Source: Dendrolimus kikuchii (taxonomy: Eukaryota > Arthropoda > Insecta > Lepidoptera > Lasiocampidae). From it: DNA of 64,000 nt. The notes below the pieces were generated by a model. It was given only the letters and a program-made list of their open reading frames with translations. It was not told where the DNA came from and searched no databases. Position 1 is the first letter of the stretch. The number at the start of each line of letters is the position of its first letter. Below are positions 12,066 through 22,776 of this stretch, one piece after another. A program made the position numbers and the translations under genes. The DNA lies in the NCBI GenBank assembly GCA_019925095.2, contig CM034405.1:13417401-13481400 (forward strand), read 5' to 3'.

Positions 12066-12954
12066 TGTATATATTTTTTTGATTTTTTTTAAATGTATGT
12101 ATTTATTGACAGAAAACCGTTTTTCTGTTATATTACCAGACGAGAAACGAATTATGTTAATTTTGATAACAAATCCATTATTTTACTTGTTGTTTTCGAA
12201 TGTATGTATCATGGTATTTTTCAAATAGGCGTGTAATGTTTACGTGACCGAAGGCATGTCGCCAGGATTTATTCTCGGACACGGTTTCCAACTAAAAGTA
12301 TACATCTCCTGGGATATTCCGAACGTTTTTATTACGAAAATGGTTTTTAAATATATAAGAGTTCTCCAACATATTTCATTCTTGTAATTTTTTCCATATA
12401 CCGCTGTAATCGTTATTTATTTTTAAGTAAATATTGTTTTCTGGTTATATTTACGTATCTTAATTACATATTACAAAGTCACGTGTTTTACAAACATATC
12501 AATTTTAAGGATGTCTGGAAGTGAAGAAATTGCTTTCAGTAATAACACTGCGTATTGTTTTTCTGTAGTAAAAGGTTTTAGACTATATCTTAATGTTATG
12601 AAATAGAATTCAAGTTATTTATTTTAATTTACATCACACATTGTCGGGAAATATGTAGTACAACAGCTACCAGTGTAAACTTACTACTTTACGTTTGAAG
12701 TGACATTGCTAAAGAAACACGATCTCACTAAAAGGTGTTAATTGTCATGAAACATTTGCTTTGTAAACACATTGTGACGGCACGGGATCGTGTGAATTCC
12801 CGATTTCGAAATTATACCACAGTTCCCCACGCATTTGACCTTCGTTATCTGCCGTCAGACACTGCCTGTTTGAAATACGAAGCAACTGGCGAGCATTGCT
12901 ACATGAGCACAAACAACACCTAATTGCGGAATAGAGATGCGTTTTATTTATACT

Positions 12955-13220
12955 TTTTTTTTAACCAGGGGAAATCCGTTTGAGGACTAAGCCGCGACAA
13001 GGGCAGAACCGTGGGGGGATAATTCGCGACCTAGTGTGGGATTCGCCAGATCGGGGGTGGTACTAGCATGCCCAGTCAGAACTGGTGCCATGCTATTGCT
13101 ACTCCCCGTTAGGGATACCCACTAAAACCCCTGATTGTTCCGTCCTGCGCCTTATGTCAGGGCTACAGATATATGACCTAGCCTCTCCGCAGCCCTGGCA
13201 GGCGTGGGCCTCGTTATTTA
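12955..13220 (+). repeat. Family G repeat, copy 1
   Basis: It is a close match to 18390-18610, sharing 'aggggaaat', 'ccgcgacaagggcagaacc', 'ggataattcgcgacc', 'gattcgccagatcggg', 'tagcatgcccagtcagaac' and 'agggatacccactaaaa'. No terminal repeat or tail was resolved. It is non-coding. Confidence 0.7.
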
Positions 13221-13299
13221 TAATACCTGCCTTAACTGGATACAATTGGGTAGTTGATATACATGAATGAGTCGAAAACTGTTTATTGTTATTTTTCTA

Positions 13300-13405
13300 T
13301 TATACATACATAACTTCACGCCAGTTCCCTTGCGGGGTAGGCACGAACAACAGAGCGCCATTCAGGCTTATTCTTACACACCTCACTTGCTTCTTTGACA
13401 TTGAT
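13300..13405 (-). repeat. LINE 3' end fragment (RTE-like family)
   Basis: This is a third antisense copy of the tail seen at 54850-54985, with 'cataacttcacgccag', 'cttgcggggtaggcacgaac' and 'cacctcacttgcttctttg'. It begins in 'tacatacataa', the reversed ATGT tail. Confidence 0.75.
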
Positions 13406-13594
13406 TTTCTATTATAAAGTGGAAAACACCATCCCTAATGTCCTATGATGAGAAGTCTTAAAAGTAAGGTCACAAATAGAGTAAGTTATTGATTATCATA
13501 ATCGATTTACGTGAAGGACTTTGAACAATGAATAATATAAAAACACCACACGGTTAATTCAACCAAAATAACTAAACCCACATAAATAATACGA

Positions 13595-13800
13595 CCTCTT
13601 TGGTTGAGCGGGCTAAGCCTTTGCCGGCTTACCTCACTGCAACCCAGAGGCTCCGGGTTCGATTCCTGGTATGCTAAATTTCGGAAACGAATTTTCTCCG
13701 TTATTTACTATGGTCTGGTTATCTGGGATCGGCCTCAGAGTAGTCCGTTGTATGATATACAATATAAGTGATTGCCAATTATTATTATTATATTATGGTA
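13595..13800 (+). repeat. tRNA-derived SINE with A and B boxes
   Basis: A pol III A box (TGGTTGAGCGG) lies at 13601-13611 and a B box (GGTTCGATTCC) at 13657-13667, about 45 bp apart as in tRNA genes. The SINE body follows, with 'aatttcggaaacgaatttt' and 'tatttactatggtctgg'. Copies lie at 49705-49935 (+) and 9340-9830 (-). The acceptor stem and cloverleaf cannot be completed, so it is a SINE and not a tRNA gene. Confidence 0.8.
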
Positions 13801-13988
13801 TACCTATACAAAAATATGAACACAATAAAAAGAAATCTTAAAACCACTCTCATTTTTTTAACTGACTTCCAAAAAGAGTAGGTTCTCAATTTGCCTGCAT
13901 GTCTTTTTTCTGTATGTTTGTTACTCGATTTCTCCGTCATTTGTGTGTGCGTGTGGATTAAAAAAAAATGTAATAGAAAGGATATTAT

Positions 13989-14459
13989 TGTTACGAGTAT
14001 CAGGACTCGAATTAAAATGCCGTTGGAATTACTATAGAATTAATTAGAACTATACAAACACTTATAACACACGTACAAATATAACTGAACATAACCAGTC
14101 CAAACGTAAAGCACGATTCAATAACACGCGCAAAGTCCGTCACTAAATAGTTTACCGAATGTACACAAGTCTCGCCTTGATCGTGGTTCTCGCTCGACTG
14201 ACTCGTCTATAAATCGAGGCATTGCTTTATACTGCACGGATGAAATATGGCCGCGTGGCCGAATTTCCTAGAATCACACCTGGCTAATGACTGCCATAAA
14301 AGATTACAATACACAACTAGCTGTTTTTATAATCACAATTTTTAAACACAGACTAAACAAAAGAAATCCAAATGCCGAAAATGTAATAAAATGGGCTTCT
14401 ATGGGGCTGCAGGTGTGAATTTGCCTTTGTCGGCACCTCGGTCGTAACATTATACTCCC
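13989..14459. mobile_element. Solo LTR (Ty3/gypsy-like), copy 1
   Basis: This 471-bp unit begins TGTTACGA and ends TCGTAACA, an 8-bp terminal inversion of the TG...CA kind. The flanking bases are TTAT on both sides (13985-13988 and 14460-14463), a 4-bp target duplication. A second member lies at 32374-32820 with its own duplication. No gag-pol frame lies inside or beside it, so it is best read as a solo LTR left by recombination between two LTRs. The 4-bp duplication favours a Ty3/gypsy-type integrase. A non-autonomous DNA transposon cannot be excluded. Confidence 0.75.
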
Positions 14460-14650
14460 GCTATGGTTCCATAGTCACCAGCCAACGGTTGTTGTAGATC
14501 GTCTACACCGAAGAGTGAGATGGCAAACTTGTACACGCGTGCCAGTAAAACAATTTCTACAGGCGCTTAATATATTATCTCTACAGCTATACAACTATTT
14601 GCACAACTAAAAAGTTTTTTTTAAACTAAAATAAAACCAACTTAAAAGTG

Positions 14651-14824
14651 AAAAGCAAAAAATAAATATTTAACCGACTTCTTTCTACAAGATCTTGAAG
14701 TCGGTGCGAAGTAAAACATAAATCGTACTATATTTTGAAAATTTGTTCTTGTTTTTTATGTTTTAATTGGCACCGACTTCCAGATGTAGAAAAAAGGCGG
14801 TTAAATATATTTTTTTTGCTTTTT
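14651..14824. repeat. Foldback MITE-like inverted repeat
   Basis: Arms of about 55 bp face each other: 'aaaagcaaaaaataaa' then 'ttaaccgacttc' and 'gaagtcggtgc' on the left, and 'gcaccgacttcc' then 'ggcggttaaatata' and 'tttgctttt' on the right. They are separated by about 60 bp. The arms differ at several positions, so the insertion is not recent. Confidence 0.7.
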
Positions 14825-15650
14825 AGTTTGGGAGTCGCTTTTGTTTTTGTTAAAAAAATATTTACTATCTGGGCCTAAGTATGTACGAAAACTTATCCGC
14901 ACCTGCTTTCAAAATTCTGTACTATGGTCTTACTTTTATAGATATACGATAAAAATAACTGTTAAAAAAATAAATAATTAACACACTATTTGATTCTATA
15001 GTTTGGTTGTCATAACTTGCTAAGCTTCTAAAAAATCTAAGCTGCGATGTGTTGTAAGATAATAGAAACTCAATTGATGTTACCATTATCCACCCTATTC
15101 AAATGCATACGAAGAAAACAAACATTTCTGTACGTTTCCTAATGAACTTGGACGATGTATAATATATCTCATTGATTACATAAATAAATGGGCAATAAAT
15201 AATACGTTCATACTGACCGTGGCGCCATTTGATGTATCCATTTGTATTCGTATAATAACACTAATAATTTTATTGTTATTTGTTTTTGTGTTAGTAGAGA
15301 AGTTTCTTACCTGAGTTCATTCACTATTTTGTATTAACATTATGCTATTATGTCGTATCTGTATTTTATTAAAATTTATCTTTAACATTTAAAATACTCA
15401 ATTTAATTTTTTTATAATTATGACCCATGTTAAGCTTAATATGCGTACATTTACACCTATATCGTTTTCATTGTTCGTAAGAAAACTGTTTGATTCTTTG
15501 CCAGATGAGTATCGGCATTGACATGTCTAATGCATACTTTAGACAATAAATTTATTATCTTAGGCCATCATGTAGGATGATTTGATAAGTATATTCGGGC
15601 GTGGAGATCATTGACATTGTTTTGGAGGTTAAACAACAGTGAATCGATTA
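14825..15650. other. AT-rich intronic sequence, no feature seen
   Basis: No splice-bordered exon, transposase or LINE coding frame, or recognisable repeat is seen here. Confidence 0.4.
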
Positions 15651-15689
15651 TTTTCGTTTGCGAATTGCCGAATTATGTTGTTTTTTTAA

Positions 15690-15890
15690 TCTCCATGCAA
15701 TTAGCGCGTGGCGAACGGCGTCGGGTGTTAGTGTTTACATTGATTCAACGACGGGCTCGCGTCCCGACGTCGTCACTTCATATCTAATCGGCGCATATGG
15801 GTTAGTGCCCCCTGGGAGAACAATGCGTTGGTCCCTGCCGAGACTACCGACGGCTGTTCCACTGATGAGTCGTCGCGGCTAAAGTTGCCA
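15690..15890. other. GC-richer island of unknown nature
   Basis: A GC-rich patch in AT-rich intron opens the 74-codon frame 15658-15882. I recognise no domain, and I see no splice borders or conserved motif. It could be a decayed repeat. Confidence 0.3.
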
Positions 15891-16021
15891 TATGTATATT
15901 ATGTTCCAGACATTGGGTAATATACGTTTTTGTTCGGCATATGGTGGGACTCGAATTCCGAAATTTAAACAACTTTAAAATAAATAAATGTACTATTTTT
16001 AATTAAAATTGCCAAGATAAA

Positions 16022-16066
16022 GAAGTCATGGTAGACTAGTGGCTAACGCACTCGTGTTTTCCAGAA
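16022..16066 (+). repeat. SINE head fragment
   Basis: It reads 'gaagtcatggtagactagtgg' minus its last base, then 'ctaacgcactcgtgt'. This is the tRNA-like head seen reversed at the right end of the SINE at 46497-46795. Confidence 0.5.
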
Positions 16067-16311
16067 GCATATACCACTTAGGCAATTCTGTACACATTGC
16101 TACAATCGCAGAATTTAGGAAAACATTGATGAAATCTGCACATCGCGATAAGCGACGTGTGCAGCTTTACACAAGCAATCTGGGGCAATCTACATTGGAC
16201 AAACGTGCTATACATTTATGGGCTGACACTGTTTAATAAAAATTTAAACAACAGTTACATGATTATATTTTTTGTACATTACATATTATATTGAATACCT
16301 ATGTACATATA

Positions 16312-16500
16312 TAGCATTAGCTTTTGCCCGTGGTTATGTTCGTTTTAATGTTTTCCAGAATAAAAAATAGCCTGTGCTTGCTATTCCAGACTATAATCTA
16401 TCTCTGTGTTAAATTTCATCCAGATCCTTTCTGGCGTGATTGAACAATAAACGTCCATCCAAACTTTTGCATTTATAATATTAAGTATAGATTATTATCT
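16312..16500 (+). repeat. Retroposon tail, 'tagcttttgcccgtggt' family
   Basis: It starts with 'attagcttttgcccgtgg' and contains 'aaaaatagcctgtgct' and 'ttaaatttcatccagatcc'. It ends at 'tataatattaagtatagatt', the family's usual 3' ending. Confidence 0.65.
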
Positions 16501-18080
16501 AATATGCATTATGCGTGTATTTATTCGATAAGTATAACAGTATATCGAAATTTAAAGTTGCGAATTTTCTCCAGAATTCCGTTTTTTGATCTGGTAATCC
16601 TACACGAGTCGGACACAAAGTAACAAGAACGACGAGCGACAATGACCTTATCAAAACATCAATGATGACAGCTTATTTTGATAGCGGCGCGTTGATAATC
16701 ATTTATGATCGTGATATGTCTATGTGCCCTAGTTGTCGCGAAATTAAGACATATTTGGATGATGAATCAGCCACAATCATATCGCATAGGTATTCTTTGT
16801 AACCAATTTTATGTACAACTGGCTGTGCGCGCCATTTCGTTTGTTTGGGACTTGGATTTTCACAATTGGGTATTTGACAAAAATAATTAATTCTAAAATA
16901 GTGTTCACATATAAAAGCAGACGTCAAAATATCTTGTTATCATCTTACATTCAACAATTCATTACAGAAATAATTTTAATGTAAAAATTAAATAATTTGC
17001 CTCGTTACAGTTGTGACGTCATAAGCCAGTATTCTCATACAAAGTCAAGGCGGCTGTTGCGTTTTGTGTGATGGTAAAAAGATTCACAGTTAATTTCCCT
17101 GTCAAATACCCAATTATACACAACAATCTATAATGTAATAAATCCGTAGAAGTTTCTAGTTTGTACAATGAATTTAAGAATTTGAAATATATCAGGGGGA
17201 CTAATTCGAACCAGCAGAATCTGATAATGCAAGTATGTATATACATACATTTGGGTACATCCGAGACTTCTACATGTTTAGGGGACTTGAAACAGCCGCT
17301 TTCGGACAAACTTACATGTAGATAGATATATTAGTATGTGCAAGACATGGGTCCAAATTATTTTAACACATGTTCGTAATAGTAATTTGCCAAAGTAGCT
17401 ATTTTAATCCACCTATAGTCTTCTTCGACGTATCCATCGATGGTGAACTTTGTCAAATCCGGCTATACGAGTGCAGATCGTTAGCCAAACCAAATATAGT
17501 TTCAAAAGTTCTGAATATTCTTTTAACCCACCTACCTACATATAATAGTATCAGAGTGGCTGTTTATCCTTGATATGTTTGCGTACCACTTTTCCAAGCC
17601 CATGCGCGCCAGTGCCACTTGCAGGTATTCCTACGGGGCGACAAAGTTCGTTGCCATCGCGGTCGCCGCACCGTTCTATATTACATCCTGCTCGCCGGTC
17701 ATACGACGGAGCATGGTTCTTTGTTGCCAATCTTTAGGAATGTAAAATGTTACCTGTGAAATCCTCTCCATTTAAATTTAACGATTAAATATATATGCAG
17801 ACCTGATATTGAAGCGATAAAGGCGGATGATGGTATATAAAACCGCTCATTGACTTTTTTTTTGTGTGATATAACATTTTTAATGTAGTATTTAATCTGG
17901 GACTAATTTCAAAGATTATCTTCGGAGCTAAGGTTTAGACATTGCTGGCTTTGTGCTGGAAACTAATTCGTTATAGTAACACCTGTAATTAAATTTTCAA
18001 TGGGCTAAGCGGGTTGTATTCAATTGACAAGGAACTTCTTAGTTGATATTTTCATTATTTTTTTCATTATGTATTTTGGG
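16501..18080. other. Intronic sequence without recognised genes
   Basis: A TGACGTCA octamer occurs near 17013. Open frames at 17019-17309 and 17370-17573 show no domain, coding signature or splice border. A GC-richer patch at about 17590-17710 may be a decayed repeat. Confidence 0.4.
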
Positions 18081-18094
18081 GGAGTTTTTATCCA

Positions 18095-18385
18095 CACGGA
18101 TACGTCAGCCCCATCTTCCCCTTTTTTTCATAATGCAGGGCTATGTCTTTGGACATATCCTCGAGCCTCCGAAGTGTGGCACTCTCAGCTACCGGTTCTC
18201 CATGCTCAATTCGCTGAAGCAGAAGTAGTCGCGAGAAACCGGTCGCCGAACTACCCGCTGAAACTAAATTGCGTCCCGCGCTTTTACGGAGCGTCACGGA
18301 GTCTAAAACACGAGGTACTGCACCGTGATGCCCCAACGCTCGGATAACCCGGGGACACCCCGGAAGCAGGGTTGTCCATACCCCA
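18095..18385. repeat. GC-richer unknown repeat next to family G
   Basis: The block 'gcgtcccgcgcttttacgg' to 'cccggggacaccccgg' gives long open frames on both strands (18024-18347 and 18088-18507). These overlap each other and continue straight into family G, so composition rather than selection explains them. It ends where 'cctttttttatc' opens the next repeat. Confidence 0.35.
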
Positions 18386-18389
18386 CGGT

Positions 18390-18620
18390 ACCCTTTTTTT
18401 ATCAGGGGAAATTCCATTGAGGACCTAATCCGCGACAAGGGCAGAACCTTGGGGGATAATTCGCGACCCGTGTGTGAGATTCGCCAGATCGGGAGTGGCA
18501 CTAGCATGCCCAGTCAGAACAGATGCTATTGCCACTCTCTAATTAGGGATACCCACTAAAATCCCTGGGTGTTCTGTCCTGCGTCTTATGTCAGGGCTAA
18601 GGGAAAGCGGAAAAAGGTCC
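18390..18620 (+). repeat. Family G repeat, copy 2
   Basis: It is near-identical in phrase order to 12955-13215, starting 'aggggaaattcc' and including 'ccgcgacaagggcagaacc' and 'agggatacccactaaaa'. The following 18620-18840 is also GC-rich ('cctcccgccggcgcgtcc') and may be an extension of the same element. Confidence 0.7.
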
Positions 18621-19851
18621 CAAGTCCGCGTAACCTGGCAGGTAGCGCGTGCGGAATACTCGCACTCTCATTTCGACGGCATGTGCAGGTGAGTGAGAAC
18701 CTTTATTCCCCCTGGGGCAAGTTTACGGTGGCCGAAGGTCGATATCCGACCTCCCGCCGGCGCGTCCTCTTTAGGCTGGAGCGGAGCAAGGAAGTCCGCT
18801 TACACTCCCGCTCCGCCTACCCCATCGTACCCTAATCTAACTTACTCTTCATACATGATATTGTATAAAAAGAAAACAAAGGCAGCCACTGATGAAGGAT
18901 TTCGATTAAACCACCTAGCGGTCGAGATATTTCAGACGTGGATTTATGTTTTCATTATTTTGAGTTAGTTTTGTAACATGAAAAGGAAAAATTGTTTTAA
19001 AAAATAATAAAAACGCCTAGGGTTTGTTACGTTGCTAAAATCTTTCGTTTGGAACGGGTGCTTAAAGACGGAATCTTTGTGTCATTGTATAAGATACCTT
19101 TCCCACACACCACAGATTTTTGTAGTTTGGACGAAAATAACAATACGACGGAATTAATTGCTTTGACCTGACAAATGTTTTGTGTTGTGGTGGTACAGCA
19201 ATTAAAAATAAATGCTACATCATAAATCACCGATACACTGTTGACGACACTCGTATACAAACCTCATGAACAATATTCCTAATATTTGTTTGTTTAGACA
19301 TATTAATTCTATACGATTTTTAGGTGAACGGGGAGTCACAGCTCAGTAGCCGAGTCACCTGCATCATGTTCGGTACTGGCCAGAGCATTTACTATAGCTG
19401 TACAATTTAACAAACAGCAGAGGTGTAGGTGTGCCAACGAGTGATTGACGCTCCCTTCGTCACGTAGTACACTTCGTTCATACCTCGGCACTGTTAAGTT
19501 GTATAGCTATATTAATTAGGCATGTTACTAATCTACTGGAGTTTACTCCTTAAGAATCGATTTTCATATAACGCCCCCGGTATGGAAATTTTATGAGGAA
19601 TGTGGTTTGTTTACAGTTACTACACCATAACATTGTAGGAGACAATTTAAAAGTACAATACTAAGGTTAGTGTGTAACCTATTACAAACAAACACAGCTT
19701 AGGTTGTGAGAAAGAAAAAAAAAATTAGATAAAATTAGGATAAACAAATTTAGACACAAATTTATGTAAATACGCAAACTCACATTTATAATATACGAGT
19801 AAATGAGGATTATAAAAAAATAAAAAATAAGAAGTAAGTTAGTAACGATAA

Positions 19852-22723
19852 TTATAAAGTATTAGATGGAAGCATATTGTGCAATATTCGGCGAAACTTA
19901 GGTAGTGAATTGGCAAATATATCTAAAGTGGAGCTATATTTGTTGTATAGTTTAATCATTCGTGGAATGGGTGAAGTGCTGCCTAAGACTGTCTTGCGCA
20001 AAGGTGGACTAAAGATAGTGATGCGTGAGCGGGGATAGTTAGCAGGCACTCTGAAGTTGACTCTACTTAGTAGTCGAGGACAATCTACTTTGTAATGTAT
20101 TAATTTATATAAAAACATCAGGTCCAAAATGTCGCGCCTCTTCGCCAAGGAATCAACTCCAAAATGTCTCAAACGCTCTCCGTAAGTAACGTTTCTTTTT
20201 GCTAGATTTGTGCGATAACACAAGTGCCATAGGAAGCGTTTTTGGACGCGCTCGAGTCTTAGAGAATGAGTTGAGTAATGCGGTCGCCATACTGTACTGC
20301 AGTATTCTAGTAAACTTCTAACATAGCTATTAAATAATGTTATTTTAGTACTAGTTTTATTAAATACCTTCCCGTTACGTATTATGAACCCTAACATGTT
20401 AAAAGCCTTTTTAAGTATGTTCTCGTAATGGTCCTGAAATGTAACTTTGCTATCAATAAGTACCCCCAAGTCTCTCACGCAGTTAGTTTCAATAACCTTG
20501 TTGCCATTTATTGCGTATTCTGCAGGTATTTTATTACTTTTTCGGGAAAACCTAATGTGCATGCACTTTGAAGCATTTAAATCCATTCCGTTCAATACGC
20601 ACCACCCGCCCAAACTGTTTAAGTCTTGCTGAAGTAAAAACACGTCTTCTGTAGAGTTAATTATTCTTATTAGTTTTAGATCGTCGGCAAACATAAATGG
20701 AGTAAAGTATTTAAGACAGTTAGGTAGGTCGTTGACAAATATATTGAAGAGAATTGGACCCAAATGAGATCCCTGAGGAACGCCTGAATTAATTTCGTAC
20801 AAATCTGATTTAAATCCATTAACCACTACATAGAAATATCGTTCATTAAGATAAGACTATCCATTTGTGGATATTCCCAGAAATTCCGTAGTCTTCTAGT
20901 TTCTTAAGTAATATTGTGTGGGAAACTTTGTCAAAAGCCTTACTGAAGTCCGTATAGATAACATCTGCTTCCTGATGGTTATCAATGCAACTAATGACAG
21001 TTTCTACAAACGATACTAAATTAGTGCAAGTAGACCTTGAGACTGTAAATCCGTGTTGATTCTCAGTTATGTACTTTTGGAAATATGTTTGAAGGTAAGG
21101 GCTTACTAAGGATTCTAGGATTTTGCCGAATGACGACAATATAGATATCGGCCTGTAATTAGATACTTGGTTATTATCTCCTGTTTTGGGAATTGGTACA
21201 ACTTTTGCGCTTTTCCATTTACAAGGAAAAATGCCCGTTGAGATTGAGATGTTATATATAATTGTTAAGGGTGCTGTTAAAGCAGAAGCACAATGAGAGA
21301 TGAAGATGGGTGGTATTCCATCAGGACCAGCACCTTTATTGATATCTATATTTTTAAGTTTTTGGAAAATAACATCGGACGCTAAAAAAATAGTTATAAA
21401 TGAATCACTGGTGGGACCTACTGTAGTTTCTTCTGGAGATGCAGCAGTATCGCTAGTATTATAATTTACATATACTGACTTAAAGAACTTGGCAAACATG
21501 TTGCATATGTCCACTCCTTCACAAGCAGACTTCTCTTTATATACCATAGTTGCGGGTAACGTACTAGAAGTTTTTCTTTTGTTTTTAATAAACGTCCAAA
21601 AGTGTTTACTGTTCTTTAAAATATTGTCTTCAGCGCTGCTTACGTAAGACTTGTACGATTTTTTGGCTAATTTTTCACATCGCTTACTTAACAGTTTGTA
21701 TTCCAATTCGTCTCGCGGGTTGCCATACTTTTTGTAACGACTTCTTATTCGGTTTTTCTCTTTGAGTGCCTTTATAAGAGTTATATTAAACCATACTGGG
21801 TATTTTTTACATTTGCTTTTTTGTAAGGGTACATATAATTTTATTGCAGAGCCAATAGTATCATAAAATATGTCTAGCATTTTGTTAACGTCGTTCGTTC
21901 CGAAAAAAGCTTCTTCCCAGTTTACGGCATTTAGATACTTACAGACTTGGGAATAATCAGTTTTGTAGAAGTTGGGTCTCGGTGTGGATTGGTTGGGAGT
22001 AAGTTTTGTGTCATTTCTCAATGAGATTGCTATATTAAGAGGAGGATGATACGGATCCACATTACTCAAAACATCCACCGACTCGTTAACTGTGCAAGTA
22101 GGGAAGTCAGCGAGAACGAGATCAAGAATCCTACCGCTGTTATTTTGTATAAAGTTACATTGGTTTAAATTATTAGTATTAATAAAATCAAGTAATGACT
22201 GGCATTCTGCAGAAAGAGCTGCTGTACCCTCAGCTTGGCCGGATAAGGACCAGCTCATTTTACCCATATTAAAGTCTCCAATAATAACAGTTCTAGAATC
22301 CCATGTCTCAAAAAAATCATTACAGTTATTTAGAAAATGTTTCAGCATTGTTTTATTAACGGGGGGTGGAAGATATACTGCACAGATTGCCATACTTTTA
22401 CTGTTTGTAAAATCTACCTTAACCCATAAATCTGCACACATGCTTTCTGTATTCAACAATCTTTTGGAATTGTATTTTTTTGATACGGCTATTAAAACGC
22501 CACCACCGTCTTTCGCCGTATGAAAACCTGACGTTTCTCTATCCCTTCTGTAGACAATGTATATTTCAGAAAATAATTCACTGTTTAGTACTTTACTATT
22601 CAACCATGTTTCAGTGAGAATAATAATATCATAGTTAGAACAACATAAATTTTGATAGAATAGATGAGTTTTAGTCCGTAAACCACGAACATTTTGGTAA
22701 TATATATTGATGAATGTAACTAA
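19852..22723 (-). pseudogene. CR1-like LINE ORF2: endonuclease-reverse transcriptase, one frameshift
   Basis: Read on the - strand, the frame opens at about 22723 with INIYYQNVRGLRTK, the usual N-terminus of an APE-type endonuclease, and continues with LTETWL, VIIGDFNMGKMSW and a YHPPL block near the His catalytic position. The reverse transcriptase follows: NYRPISILSSFGKILE, IYTDFSKAFDKVSH, NSGVPQGSHLGPILFNIF and FADDLKLIR (catalytic YxDD-like box near 20685). A thumb/C-terminal region with VQKRFLWHLCYR and YGERLRHFGVDSLAKRRD closes it. Total about 957 codons, normal for CR1/Jockey ORF2. Between 20826 and 20870 a one-base shift breaks the frame between palm motifs, so this copy cannot make active enzyme. 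No ATG opens the first part, and an in-frame stop lies just upstream at 22724-22726, so translation may depend on the ORF1 end. Confidence 0.92.
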
Positions 22724-22776
22724 TTAACATACTGTTTATCATTTGCCATTAAAGACATTGTTAGACTTTGTAGAAT

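Noticed and set aside
13595..13680. tRNA gene suggested by A and B boxes
   Set aside because: No acceptor stem or anticodon arm can be formed, and the same head with the same non-tRNA body recurs at 49705 and 9340.
15658..15882. 74-codon frame in a GC-rich patch
   Set aside because: It has no recognised motif and no splice borders; only composition supports it.
18024..18507. Overlapping long frames on both strands (107 and 139 codons)
   Set aside because: They coincide with GC-rich repeats and run across a repeat boundary; no domain or splice signal supports coding.
19393..19512. Imperfect inverted repeat 'tatagctgtacaatttaac' versus 'gttaagttgtatagctata' as a MITE
   Set aside because: Arms are short with mismatches, no target duplication is seen and no second copy was found.
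22092..22523. 143-codon + strand frame
   Set aside because: It is antisense to the endonuclease part of the LINE ORF2, which has clear catalytic motifs.
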